Made by a program: the position numbers and the translations under genes
Shown here: positions 7,555-15,057 of the stretch, in pieces
Layout of the letters: each line of letters opens with the position of its first letter
Numbering within the stretch: position 1 is the stretch's first letter
The notes under the pieces: model-generated
The model's input: only the letters and a program-made list of their open reading frames with translations
Database searches by the model: none
What the model was told of the DNA's origin: nothing
From: Clostridiales bacterium UBA1316
Lineage (GTDB): Bacteria > Bacillota > Clostridia > Oscillospirales > Oscillospiraceae
NCBI GenBank assembly: GCA_002307055.1
Contig: DBTM01000038.1
Coordinates: 1 to 36,618, forward strand
Reading direction: 5' to 3'
DNA: 36,618 bases

Positions 7555-8685
7555 TCATTCCAGCATCCCGACGACCTTCCTGAGCTCATCGATCACCGTT
7601 ATTTTCTGCGGGCACACGGCTTCGCATGCGCCGCAGGCGATGCACTCGGAGCCCTTCGTGCCGCCGAACTTCTCTTCGAGCATATACGCGAACTTCGCCG
7701 CGTCCAGGTCGCCGTACACAAGATAACGGTTCATCGCATCGAAGTACTGCGGAATGTGGATGCCTTTCGGGCAGTCCTTTACGCAATAAGAACAGGATGT
7801 GCAGGGGACGCGAGGGATTGCGGCCAGTGCCAGCCGCGCTTTTTCAACAACGGCTTTCTCCGCGGCATCAAGCGGCTTGAAGCTTCCCATGTAAGACAGA
7901 TTGTCCTTCATCTGGTCAAGCGTCGACATACCGCTGAGTACGGTGATGACGTTATTAAGCGACGCAGCGAAACGGATTGCCCACGAAGCCTGCGATATTG
8001 AGGGATTGGCTTCTTTGAAAATACCGGCGACACTGCCGGGCAGATTGGATAGGGAACCGCCCTTGACCGGTTCCATGATGACAATCGGCTTATTGTGTTT
8101 GAGCGCGACCTCATAGCAGGCTCTGGACTGCACCGAGCCGTTCTCCCAGTCCGCGTAGTTTAGCTGGAGCTGTACGAATTCCATTTCCGGATGCGCCGAG
8201 AGGATCTGCTCGAGCTTGTCCGCGCTGTCATGGAAGGAGAAGCCAATGTGCTTGACAAGCCCCTTGCCCTTCAGCTCGCGGACATAATCCCATATACCGT
8301 AATTGTTGAATATATCCGTCCGCCCGCCGCCGACGTTATGCAGGAGATAAAAGTCAAAATAGCCCGCGCCGGTGCGCTCAAGAGAGGTCCAGAACATCTG
8401 CTTGGCCTCTTCGGCGGATTTCGGGCCGGCCCAGGCGGGGAGCTTTGTCGCCAGTTGGAAGCTCTCGCGCGGGTAGCGGTCGACGAGCGCTATTTTTGCC
8501 GCCGCTTCCGATTTGCCGTTTGCGTAGCCGTAAGCGGTGTCAAAGTAGGTAAACCCCTTCGCGATGAACAGGTCGACCATTTGCTTAAACTGCTCGATAT
8601 CGATTTCACCCTCAGGGCCGCCGGATGTTGGCAGCCGCATCAAGCCAAAACCGAGTTTTTTAATACTTTCACCCAAATATGCCAT
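7555..8685 (-). CDS. Aldo/keto reductase with C-terminal 2x[4Fe-4S] domain
   Basis: An AKR (beta/alpha)8 barrel occupies about residues 1-285. Catalytic-type residues are Asp49 and Tyr54 (FDTAYGY), Lys81 (ATKLP) and His116 (LLHNVGG). A bacterial ferredoxin-type domain follows with two CxxCxxCxxxC clusters: C295/298/301/305 followed by Pro, and C348/351/354/358 followed by Pro. This fusion is common in anaerobes; it probably couples NAD(P)H or ferredoxin electrons to reduction of a carbonyl or other small substrate, which sequence does not identify. GGAGGT at 8691-8696 lies 5 nt before the ATG, and there is a good promoter at 8724-8752. Its downstream neighbour on the same strand is the TetR gene. 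Confidence 0.92.
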   Translation of the reverse strand: MAYLGESIKKLGFGLMRLPTSGGPEGEIDIEQFKQMVDLFIAKGFTYFDTAYGYANGKSEAAAKIALVDRYPRESFQLATKLPAWAGPKSAEEAKQMFWTSLERTGAGYFDFYLLHNVGGGRTDIFNNYGIWDYVRELKGKGLVKHIGFSFHDSADKLEQILSAHPEMEFVQLQLNYADWENGSVQSRACYEVALKHNKPIVIMEPVKGGSLSNLPGSVAGIFKEANPSISQASWAIRFAASLNNVITVLSGMSTLDQMKDNLSYMGSFKPLDAAEKAVVEKARLALAAIPRVPCTSCSYCVKDCPKGIHIPQYFDAMNRYLVYGDLDAAKFAYMLEEKFGGTKGSECIACGACEAVCPQKITVIDELRKVVGMLE

Positions 8686-8723
8686 AACAGACCTCCAAAT
8701 AAATCTACAGTGTGATTAATACT

Positions 8724-8752
8724 AGCATATAGCAAGCCCTTGTCTCCGTCAA
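8724..8752 (-). promoter_or_regulatory. Sigma-A-type promoter for the aldo/keto reductase
   Basis: On the minus strand TTGACG (8747-8752), a 17-bp spacer and TATGCT (8724-8729). It lies about 40 bp upstream of the reductase start. Confidence 0.6.
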
Positions 8753-8793
8753 GTACAGTCTTAACAAGTCCCGCCGCCCTCATGCATGCCCGC

Positions 8794-8823
8794 TTGCAAT
8801 GGAGCCATATATTAGCATATAAT
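8794..8823 (+). promoter_or_regulatory. Candidate promoter for the ABC exporter operon
   Basis: TTGCAA (8794-8799), 18-bp spacer, TATAAT (8818-8823). It would give a leader of about 135 nt that includes the repeat-like GCGTAACACAGCAG at 8888-8901. Confidence 0.5.
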
Positions 8824-8964
8824 TTAGAACAATAAGAATATAGGCTCGATATAAAGCGCGTGAAATAGTGCTGTAGTCTGCCCTTGGCGCGTAACACAGC
8901 AGCCGAGGTAAAATAAACATAAGCTTATCCGCAAACAGAAAAATCACAAGGAACGGGGTGCCAT

Positions 8965-9687
8965 ATGGTTATCGAAATCAAGGATATCAGTAAGAGCTTC
9001 GGCAGCACTAAAGTGCTTCAAAACGTCAATCTCACGGCGTTATCCGGTGAAATCCTCTGCCTCCTGGGTCCATCGGGCGCCGGTAAAACGACGCTCATCC
9101 GGCTCATCACCGGCGCGCTTGACGCCGACAGTGGCACCATATGCTTTGACGGCGAACGCATCCCCACAATGGCCTCCATCAAAAAGGTCGGCTATATGCC
9201 TCAGAACGACGCTGTCTACAACGACATCACAGGGTACGATAACCTGATGTTTTTCGGCAGGCTGCAAGGCCTGTCCGGCCAGCCGCTCAAGGACCGGGCT
9301 CTCGACATGCTCGCGCTTGTCAATCTCCTCGAGGATAAAAACAAGCTTGTCATGAACTATTCCGGCGGCATGAAAAAGCGCCTGTCGCTTGCCGTAGCAT
9401 TGCTGCACGACCCGGAGATCCTCGTGCTTGATGAGCCGACCGTCGGCATTGACCCGTTGCTTCGCAAGACCGTCTGGGATAAATTCGAGCTGCTCGCCCA
9501 GTCCGGCAAAACGATTGTCATCTCGACGCACGTGATGGATGAAGCCGAAAAATGTAAAAAAGCGGCGCTCATCTACGCCGGTAGCATTATCGAAAATGAC
9601 GAGGTCGTCAGCCTGAAAGCAAAAACGCGGTCAGGCAGTCTCGAAGAACTGTTTTTTTCAGCAGGGAAGGCCGGTGAAGCACAATGA
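8965..9687 (+). CDS. ABC transporter ATP-binding protein (ABC-2 type exporter)
   Basis: A complete nucleotide-binding domain of 240 aa. It has Walker A GPSGAGKTT at residues 35-43, a Q-loop near MPQND, the signature YSGGMKKRL from residue 132, Walker B LVLDEPT from 153, and the switch His189 (STHVMDEAE). It powers the membrane protein encoded next; its TGA overlaps the next ATG (ATGA, 9684-9687), so the two are translationally coupled. The pair resembles two-component drug or lipid exporters of the CcmA/DrrA type. The substrate is unknown. The nearest regulator gene is the TetR about 1.5 kb away, with no direct link seen. Confidence 0.93.
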   Translation: MVIEIKDISKSFGSTKVLQNVNLTALSGEILCLLGPSGAGKTTLIRLITGALDADSGTICFDGERIPTMASIKKVGYMPQNDAVYNDITGYDNLMFFGRLQGLSGQPLKDRALDMLALVNLLEDKNKLVMNYSGGMKKRLSLAVALLHDPEILVLDEPTVGIDPLLRKTVWDKFELLAQSGKTIVISTHVMDEAEKCKKAALIYAGSIIENDEVVSLKAKTRSGSLEELFFSAGKAGEAQ

Positions 9688-10700
9688 AGGGTATTATATT
9701 CCGCATCATCCGCCAGATGCTCAACGACAAGCGCTCGCTCGCGCTCATGATATTCGCTCCAATCCTGATCCTCACGCTCTTGTATTTCCTCCTGGGGGAC
9801 AGTACCTACATTCCCAAGGTCGGCGTCCCGGGCAATATGCCCGGCCAAGCTGTGTCAAAGCTCTCGGACCATGACCTGGACGTCACGGTGCTGGAGACAA
9901 ATGCCGACAGCGACCAGCTGCTCGAAAACGGCACCCTCGATGCCTATTTGTCCATGGGCACCGGCGGTATATCTATTAAAATGCTCGAACCCGACAGCGT
10001 TAAAATGTCGAAGATCACAGCCTCCGTCAAGGACGCTTTATCAACTGCCGGCTCGTCCGCGTCCGGGCTTGATATCTCCTATATTTACGGCAATATCAGC
10101 AGCACGTTCGACAGCCTGGCTTACGTCCTGCTCGGCGTCATTTCCTTCTTTATCGTGTTTATTTTAGCGGGTGTCTCCTTTATCAGGGAGCGTACAACCG
10201 GCACCATGGAGCGCCTGATGCTCACGCCGGTCAAACGCTCCGAGGTCGCGCTCGGCTACACCGTCGGCTTCGGTATTTTTGCAGCAATTCAAAGCATACT
10301 CATTGTGATCTACACGCAAAATGTCCTCGGCTTGCATTTCTCCGGCTCGGTGTTACTGGCAATCCTCATCATGATTCTGCTCGCCTTTTCGGCCGTTGCT
10401 ACAGGCACCGTCATCTCGATTTTTGCCAACAATGAGTTCCAGGTCGTGCAGTTTATCCCGATCATCATCATCCCCCAGATATTCTTCTCCGGTATGATCC
10501 CCATCGACACCCTCCCGTACCACCTCGGCTATCTGAGCTACATCATGCCCGTCTACTACGGTTGCACCGCCCTCAAAAACGTCGTCGTCAAAGGCCAGGG
10601 CTTCACCGATATCTGGCCCCACCTCGCCGTCCTCGCCGCCTTCATCCTCGTCCTCTCCCTCATCAATACCCTAGCCCTAAAAAAGTACCGCAGAATATAA
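9684..10700 (+). CDS. ABC-2 type transporter permease
   Basis: 338 aa with ABC-2 family topology: a first membrane segment at about residues 20-38 (LALMIFAPILILTLLYFLL), an external loop to about 150, and then five hydrophobic segments to the C-terminus. The family motif FIRERTTGTMERLMLTPVKRSEVALGY is present, as is the IPIIIIPQIFFSGMIPIDTLP stretch. It forms the channel half of the exporter with the ATPase encoded by the overlapping upstream gene. A strong hairpin terminator follows. Confidence 0.93.
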   Translation: MKGIIFRIIRQMLNDKRSLALMIFAPILILTLLYFLLGDSTYIPKVGVPGNMPGQAVSKLSDHDLDVTVLETNADSDQLLENGTLDAYLSMGTGGISIKMLEPDSVKMSKITASVKDALSTAGSSASGLDISYIYGNISSTFDSLAYVLLGVISFFIVFILAGVSFIRERTTGTMERLMLTPVKRSEVALGYTVGFGIFAAIQSILIVIYTQNVLGLHFSGSVLLAILIMILLAFSAVATGTVISIFANNEFQVVQFIPIIIIPQIFFSGMIPIDTLPYHLGYLSYIMPVYYGCTALKNVVVKGQGFTDIWPHLAVLAAFILVLSLINTLALKKYRRI

Positions 10701-10702
10701 AC

Positions 10703-10768
10703 TGAATAACAATTCAAAATATAGACAAAAACGAAGAGCAGCCGTAGCTTCCCTTCGTTTTTGTTGTA
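10703..10768 (+). terminator. AT dyad plus terminator of the ABC exporter operon
   Basis: A perfect 12-bp stem, ACAAAAACGAAG (10725-10736) with CTTCGTTTTTGT (10753-10764), has a 16-nt loop and ends in a T run. Just upstream lies TGAAT-AACA-ATTCA (10703-10716), the same AT dyad found before the hairpins of composite repeats A and B. Confidence 0.8.
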
Positions 10769-10795
10769 TCTAGAGCGTGCCGCCCTTGTCAACAC

Positions 10796-10861
10796 CTAGG
10801 CTCCTTTGGCAAAGGAGCTGTCACGCTTGCGTGCCTGAGGATTGTCCCTGTACCGCGTAAC
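10796..10861. repeat. Dispersed intergenic repeat, full copy
   Basis: Stem GCTCCTTT (10800-10807), loop GGC, stem AAAGGAGC (10811-10818); then CACGC-TT-GCGTG (10822-10833); then TGAGGATTGTCCCTGTACC followed by GCGTAAC (10836-10861). The last part matches 13-39. This is a two-hairpin intergenic repeat of the type common in Ruminococcaceae, from memory of such genomes. Confidence 0.65.
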
Positions 10862-10965
10862 TCCGACAACAGGGTAGGCATAGACTCCTGCCTACATTAA
10901 CATTTATCTCGCATTGTTGAGGTGTCCGTTTATATGTTTTATATATAGTAAGACAAGTCTGCCTT

Positions 10966-11527
10966 TTAACTAAGTAATTTGAATGTTCTAATGTTTTCCC
11001 TTAAGTCTGGCTTTGTTCTTATATCATTTTCATCCAAACCATTGAAGACAGAAAAATAGCCGTCATCTAACTCAAAACTAATGCCATTAAGTAGCCAAGC
11101 GGAAGTCTTTTTTCCTTGATCTTTGGGATATTCTTTGCTATATGTTGTTTTTGTGATTAAGTTGTACTCAATTAATTCTATATTACGTATTTTTTATTTA
11201 AAATTGTTTAAAAGTCTGATAAGGGTTCTTTTCTCCATGCTAGGTTAAAATCATCGATATCATACCAACTTAATATTGCAGATATGTCTATCGTATTAAA
11301 AGTAATAGCTAATTCATCTAATTTTGACACACATATCTCTAACTGTATCTCGTTAATATTTAGTACAACAGGACAATCTTTAAACCATACATCGTTATTT
11401 ATGTCATATACAACCCATACTTCAGAGATGACTTGACCTACTAATTTTGTTAATTCTCGACCAATTTGGGCAAATATATCCGAGGTTTTCGAAAAAACTT
11501 TGGATTATATGATTCTATACCAAACAT
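10966..11527 (-). pseudogene. Frameshifted AT-rich gene of unknown function
   Basis: Reading the minus strand from the ATG at 11525-11527 (GGAG 8 nt upstream) gives MFGIESYNPKFF. After a T-run shift by one base it continues as KTSDIFAQIGRELTKLVGQ, and later EVWVVYDINNDVWFKDCP, up to WRKEPLSDF and a stop near 11200. A third frame then continues with IRNIELIEYNLITKTTYSKEYP and ends LLNGISFELDDGYFSVFNGL...TFKLLS at 10966. The pieces join into one protein of about 187 codons. Each lesion lies in a T or A homopolymer run, so real decay and sequencing indels are both possible. The region is clearly more AT-rich than its neighbours, suggesting transfer. I do not recognise the family; the small acidic/aromatic character would fit an orphan immunity-type protein, but that is a guess. 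Confidence 0.7.
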
Positions 11528-11552
11528 TAAATCAACTCCAACTCTATAAAAG

Positions 11553-11577
11553 CACAAGGGGACAGTTTTCCTGTGTC
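11553..11577. repeat. GGGGAC-type REP-like repeat
   Basis: CACAAGGGGACAG followed by TTTTCCTGTGTC: outer arms CACA/TGTG flank the GGGGACAGTTTTC core. It is a relative of the GACAGGGGACGGTTC repeats at 5603 and 20961, and lies between the broken gene and the lipoprotein gene. Confidence 0.55.
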
Positions 11578-11609
11578 AACGAACACAACACAACCGCCCC
11601 TGGTTTCGC

Positions 11610-12578
11610 TTACCACCCCGACGGATAATCGTAATCCATTTTCGTGTACTCAAACACGGCGTACGGTAGGCCGCTTTCGGGGGAACGGTCGGTGCTGACG
11701 TTGTAGCGGGTGACGGCGTCGGCTTTCAGCTTGAGCTTGATAACGGTATCGGTGCCGTCGCTTGTTACCGATAAAAAACTGCAATAGGCGTTATCTTTAT
11801 CGGAGGGCTGTTTAAAATTCTTGGAGAGGATGGTTTTAAAGAGTGTGATCGTCGAAATACCGGCGTCATTTTTAACGGTAATTTTCGGTATCGATTCATA
11901 GTCCGCGTAGAATTCGCTTTCAAAACCGGGCTGCGGGCTGAAGCCGAGCGACACTGTTCCTGTCGTCAGGTAAAGGCCTGCCAGGCATTCATGGCGGTCC
12001 GAACCCACCGTGTAGCTCTTCTCCAGAGGCGCGTAATATTTTTCGTCGGCACCGGTGAAACGCACCGCGCCGTCAACATCAGAATAACTTGACCGAAAGA
12101 TTTGGGGAAACGCTAACGTGCCGTCGACAAAGGACAGGCCGGTCGTCAAAACGGTAAAGGATTTATCGGCTTTGATTTCGAATTTATCGGTATAAGCCCA
12201 GCCGTATACGAGGTCGCGCGCGCCCGTTGACCGGTTAAACCAATCAAAGCGGGAGATAATCTCACCGGCCACACCTGTCGGGCGGTAATAATGCACCATG
12301 GTGGCATCCCCGGCACCGCGGATTTCGACGACGGTCAGTCCCAGGCTGCTGTAGATGCTTTTTATTTCGCTGTCCAAATAGGGCGGGGTTGGGCTGGCTG
12401 TACTCGGTAACGGATTTGTGCCTATACTCGGTGTAACGCTCGCCGATACAAGGCTCGCCGAAGCTTCGGCTGCCGTGCTGTTTTTATTCGGTGCGCAGGA
12501 GGACAGGCGGTAAACAAGCGACGCGAGGATGACAATAAAGACGAGTGCCGGTAAAGCTGCACGCTTGAGCTTATCCAC
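11610..12578 (-). CDS. Putative lipoprotein or membrane-anchored protein, unknown function
   Basis: 322 aa. A basic start (MDKLKRAA) leads to a hydrophobic segment (about residues 9-24) and then RLSSC, where LSSC matches a lipobox, so lipid attachment at Cys28 is likely although the Arg just before it is unusual. A low-complexity Ser/Thr/Pro linker (about 32-68) leads to an extracellular domain of about 250 residues rich in beta-strand-like sequence. I recognise no family. It starts 14 bp after the VOC gene and is probably co-transcribed from the promoter at 13033-13061. Confidence 0.7.
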   Translation of the reverse strand: MDKLKRAALPALVFIVILASLVYRLSSCAPNKNSTAAEASASLVSASVTPSIGTNPLPSTASPTPPYLDSEIKSIYSSLGLTVVEIRGAGDATMVHYYRPTGVAGEIISRFDWFNRSTGARDLVYGWAYTDKFEIKADKSFTVLTTGLSFVDGTLAFPQIFRSSYSDVDGAVRFTGADEKYYAPLEKSYTVGSDRHECLAGLYLTTGTVSLGFSPQPGFESEFYADYESIPKITVKNDAGISTITLFKTILSKNFKQPSDKDNAYCSFLSVTSDGTDTVIKLKLKADAVTRYNVSTDRSPESGLPYAVFEYTKMDYDYPSGW

Positions 12579-12592
12579 AGAAAGGCCTCCTG

Positions 12593-13009
12593 TTATTCGG
12601 GCGTTATTTCGTTTTTATCCGCTAAGTAACGATAAAAATGTTCTTTATCGGTCCACTCGATGAAATCGAGCTCAAAGCCATCCGGGTCCTTCATGGAAAA
12701 CTGCCTCGAATAGGCCTTAACGATGAGCTTCGTGTCCTTCGGGACATATCTCTTCGCCTTGAGTGACGCCAGCAGCGCGCCGGCACTCTCGACCCGAAAT
12801 CCGATATGCTTAAAATTGCTCCCACTGTCAAACTCGAAGCCGTTTTTTTCTGAGATACACAGCTCAAAGCCGTCGCTCCGCAGTATGGCGTAATTTTGGC
12901 TGTTCCTGTTGACGCCCTGATCGCAGAGGATAAAGCCGAGCGCGTCCATGTAAAAAGCAATAAATGCGTCAACATTTGAAACATACCTGTTCATGTGGTC
13001 AATAGTCAT
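12593..13009 (-). CDS. VOC-superfamily (glyoxalase/bleomycin-resistance/dioxygenase fold) protein
   Basis: 138 aa with two beta-alpha-beta-beta-beta halves. The family-type metal positions are all present: His5 (TIDHMNRYV), Glu49 (GFELCIS), His68 (FKHIGFRV) and Glu113 (DPDGFELDFIEW). VOC proteins range from glyoxalases to dioxygenases and antibiotic-binding proteins; nothing here picks one. AGGAGG at 13018-13023 precedes the ATG by 8 nt. It is the first gene of a two-gene unit with the putative lipoprotein. Confidence 0.88.
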   Translation of the reverse strand: MTIDHMNRYVSNVDAFIAFYMDALGFILCDQGVNRNSQNYAILRSDGFELCISEKNGFEFDSGSNFKHIGFRVESAGALLASLKAKRYVPKDTKLIVKAYSRQFSMKDPDGFELDFIEWTDKEHFYRYLADKNEITPE

Positions 13010-13032
13010 ATGTAATTCCTCCTGTTTGATTT

Positions 13033-13061
13033 ATAGTAATACGAAAATTGGAAAATGTAAA
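13033..13061 (-). promoter_or_regulatory. Promoter for VOC-lipoprotein unit
   Basis: On the minus strand TTTACA (13056-13061), 17-bp spacer, TACTAT (13033-13038), directly upstream of the VOC ribosome binding site. Confidence 0.65.
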
Positions 13062-13073
13062 CAGCAAACGAGC

Positions 13074-14888
13074 TCATGCTGCCGACAGCAGCTTGTAGAG
13101 TACCTGCGCCATCTGCGCTCTTGTCGAGAGGCCAGAGGGATTGAGCTGTCCGCCGCTGCCGGTGATGACGCCGGAAGCGGTGAACGCGTCAACGGCATTT
13201 TTAGCGTAAGGGGCAATCGCGTTTTCATCGCTGTATGAAGTCTCCGCTCCCGCCGCAGGCAGCTTGTTGAGTAAAACGAGCGTGTTATAGATGAGCGTCA
13301 GCATGTCCTGCCGTGAAATATCGGCCTCCGGCAGGAATCTATTGTTTCCAGCGCCAGCGGCAAGCCCAAGGCGCTTTGCCGCCGCCAGATAACCGGTGTA
13401 CCAGGTGCTGCCTGCGTCGGAAAAATTATCGGCGCCCGCGGTATCCGGCGCGATGACGTACGCCTTCATGAGCAGAACAAGGCACTGGGCCCGCGTCAAA
13501 ACCATATCCGGGCTGAACCTGGTTTTTGAAGTCCCGTCCGTGACGTGACGGCTCGACAGATAGGTGACGGCAGGAGTGTACCACGCCCCGTCCGGCACAT
13601 CGGCAAAGCCGGAGGCGGTCTGCTTGACGATGGTGTAGGTATCGATAATTTTCAACGTGTCCGCGCGGTATGTCGTCAATATCAGCGCGTCGTCGGTAAA
13701 CGCCAGATTTGTAAACGTCGGTACCTTAAGCTGCAGCCGGACGGCGGCATAAGCCTCCGGTGTCTTTTTCATGTCGTAATACTTGCTGCCGCTCGCCGAG
13801 CCCGCCGTGATATAAACAGTCCCCTTGGGATTGACCGCGCACCCCTGGCTGTCGGCGGGTGACGGTTCTTGCGCCGCCCCGCCCAGCATCTGATATGTCC
13901 GCGTGTAGCAGTGGTCGTGACCGGACAGCACGGCATCGATATGATATTTATCAATCACAGGTACTAAATTTTTTCGGAGTGTGACGATTGAAGCGGCGGT
14001 TGAATGCTCCGCCGAGCTGTAAACCGACTGATGGAACATCAGTATCGTCCATATCGCGCCGGGGTTGGCGTTTATCGCCTGCGCCATAAACGCGTCATGC
14101 TCGGATACAGCCGTGTTGTTCGTATTGAGGACGAGATAGAGCGTATTGCCGTATCTGAACCAGTAGTCGCCGCCCGCGGGCGTCAAGCCGTAAACGGCGG
14201 ACGCGTTCGGTTCGTCATAATAAAATGTGTTCAGTACGCTCTTTGCCATATTTTCATGATTGCCGACCGCTGTTGCGATGGGGAATTTGCGCAGCAGCGG
14301 GGAAGCCAAAAAGCCGTCATATTCGCTTTCCAGGTAATAATCCACCTGATCGCCCGCGCTGAGCAAAAAGCTTGTCTCCGGGAATGCTCCGAGTGCCGTT
14401 CCCAGTGTCTTTCCCCAGCTGGCTGTATCGGATTTGACGCTGCCGCTTGCCCCAATTTGCGCGTCGGAGACAAAAATAACGTTATAGGAATCACCGCTGC
14501 CTGTTTTAAAGCTGTATATATCGCTGAAAACCGTGCCGTTTCCGACCCGGTAGCTGTACTCTGTCAGCGGAGAAAGCCCTGTGACTGTGACATTATTCGA
14601 AAAATACCCCTTCGTTGACGCGGCGGCGGTACCCTGATAATCCGCGGCGCCGCCGGTTAACGCTGTTCTGCTCATCCCCGTGCCTTGTTCAACCTGAACG
14701 ACAGCCCTGCCGCCGACTGCTGACTGCCAGCAAAAATTCATCCTGCTCTCATCGCTCCCAGGCTGCAGCGTGATGTCCTTGACACTGTATCCTGCCGCGT
14801 CTGCCGTCGTTAAAGGCTGAAAAAATAATGTACCCGCAGCCAAAACCGCCGCCATGAGGAATATGGTTATCTTTTTAATCGTGTTCAT
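13074..14888 (-). CDS. SLH-anchored purple-acid-phosphatase-like metallophosphoesterase
   Basis: Secreted surface enzyme. The signal peptide is NTIKKITIFLMAAVLAAG up to TADAA. It is followed by a fibronectin-like/PAP N-terminal domain (TEYSYRVGNG) and a calcineurin-like domain with FVSDAQIG, SAGDQVDYY, VGNHENM, MFHQSVYSS and SGHDHCYTR, the five blocks that hold the two-metal site. Three SLH repeats at the C-terminus (FADVPDGAWYTPAV, NFSDAGSTWYTGYL, SYSDENAIAPYAKN, each ending in a T/SRAQ- or SRQD-like motif) should bind it to pyruvylated cell-wall polymer. I chose the ATG at 14888 because the promoter -10 box (14932-14937) overlaps the upstream in-frame ATG at 14936; an ATG at 14900 is also possible. 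It probably releases phosphate from extracellular phosphoesters. Confidence 0.9.
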   Translation of the reverse strand: MNTIKKITIFLMAAVLAAGTLFFQPLTTADAAGYSVKDITLQPGSDESRMNFCWQSAVGGRAVVQVEQGTGMSRTALTGGAADYQGTAAASTKGYFSNNVTVTGLSPLTEYSYRVGNGTVFSDIYSFKTGSGDSYNVIFVSDAQIGASGSVKSDTASWGKTLGTALGAFPETSFLLSAGDQVDYYLESEYDGFLASPLLRKFPIATAVGNHENMAKSVLNTFYYDEPNASAVYGLTPAGGDYWFRYGNTLYLVLNTNNTAVSEHDAFMAQAINANPGAIWTILMFHQSVYSSAEHSTAASIVTLRKNLVPVIDKYHIDAVLSGHDHCYTRTYQMLGGAAQEPSPADSQGCAVNPKGTVYITAGSASGSKYYDMKKTPEAYAAVRLQLKVPTFTNLAFTDDALILTTYRADTLKIIDTYTIVKQTASGFADVPDGAWYTPAVTYLSSRHVTDGTSKTRFSPDMVLTRAQCLVLLMKAYVIAPDTAGADNFSDAGSTWYTGYLAAAKRLGLAAGAGNNRFLPEADISRQDMLTLIYNTLVLLNKLPAAGAETSYSDENAIAPYAKNAVDAFTASGVITGSGGQLNPSGLSTRAQMAQVLYKLLSAA

Positions 14889-14931
14889 TCCTGTGCCCAT
14901 ACCTTTCGTTTCCCGCGCAGCGTCTTTCTCT

Positions 14932-14960
14932 ATCATACCAATTCAGGCCCATATAATCAA
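14932..14960 (-). promoter_or_regulatory. Promoter for the SLH phosphoesterase
   Basis: On the minus strand TTGATT (14955-14960), 17-bp spacer, TATGAT (14932-14937). Transcription would begin near 14925, inside the longest possible reading frame, which argues for a start codon further downstream. Confidence 0.6.
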
Positions 14961-14968
14961 TGCTTACG

Positions 14969-14998
14969 AAAAAAGCGGCCTCATTTTCGAGACCGCTT
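14969..14998 (-). terminator. Terminator of the PAS/GGDEF/HD-GYP gene
   Basis: On the minus strand AAGCGGTCTC, loop GAAAAT-type, GAGGCCGCTT (one G-T pair) followed by a T run (14969-14974). Confidence 0.8.
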
Positions 14999-15057
14999 AA
15001 TACTGATATTCGATTGCAAAGTACCCGCTGTTTTTGATCTGCCAATGCGCTTGCTGG

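Noticed and set aside
7450..8715. Long plus-strand frames opposite the aldo/keto reductase
   Set aside because: They are shadows of a strongly conserved minus-strand gene in GC-rich codons; no domains in their translations.
13010..13073. SLH phosphoesterase, VOC protein and lipoprotein as one operon
   Set aside because: A good promoter (13033-13061) lies between the phosphoesterase and the VOC gene, so the latter two are more likely a separate unit, although read-through is possible because I see no terminator.
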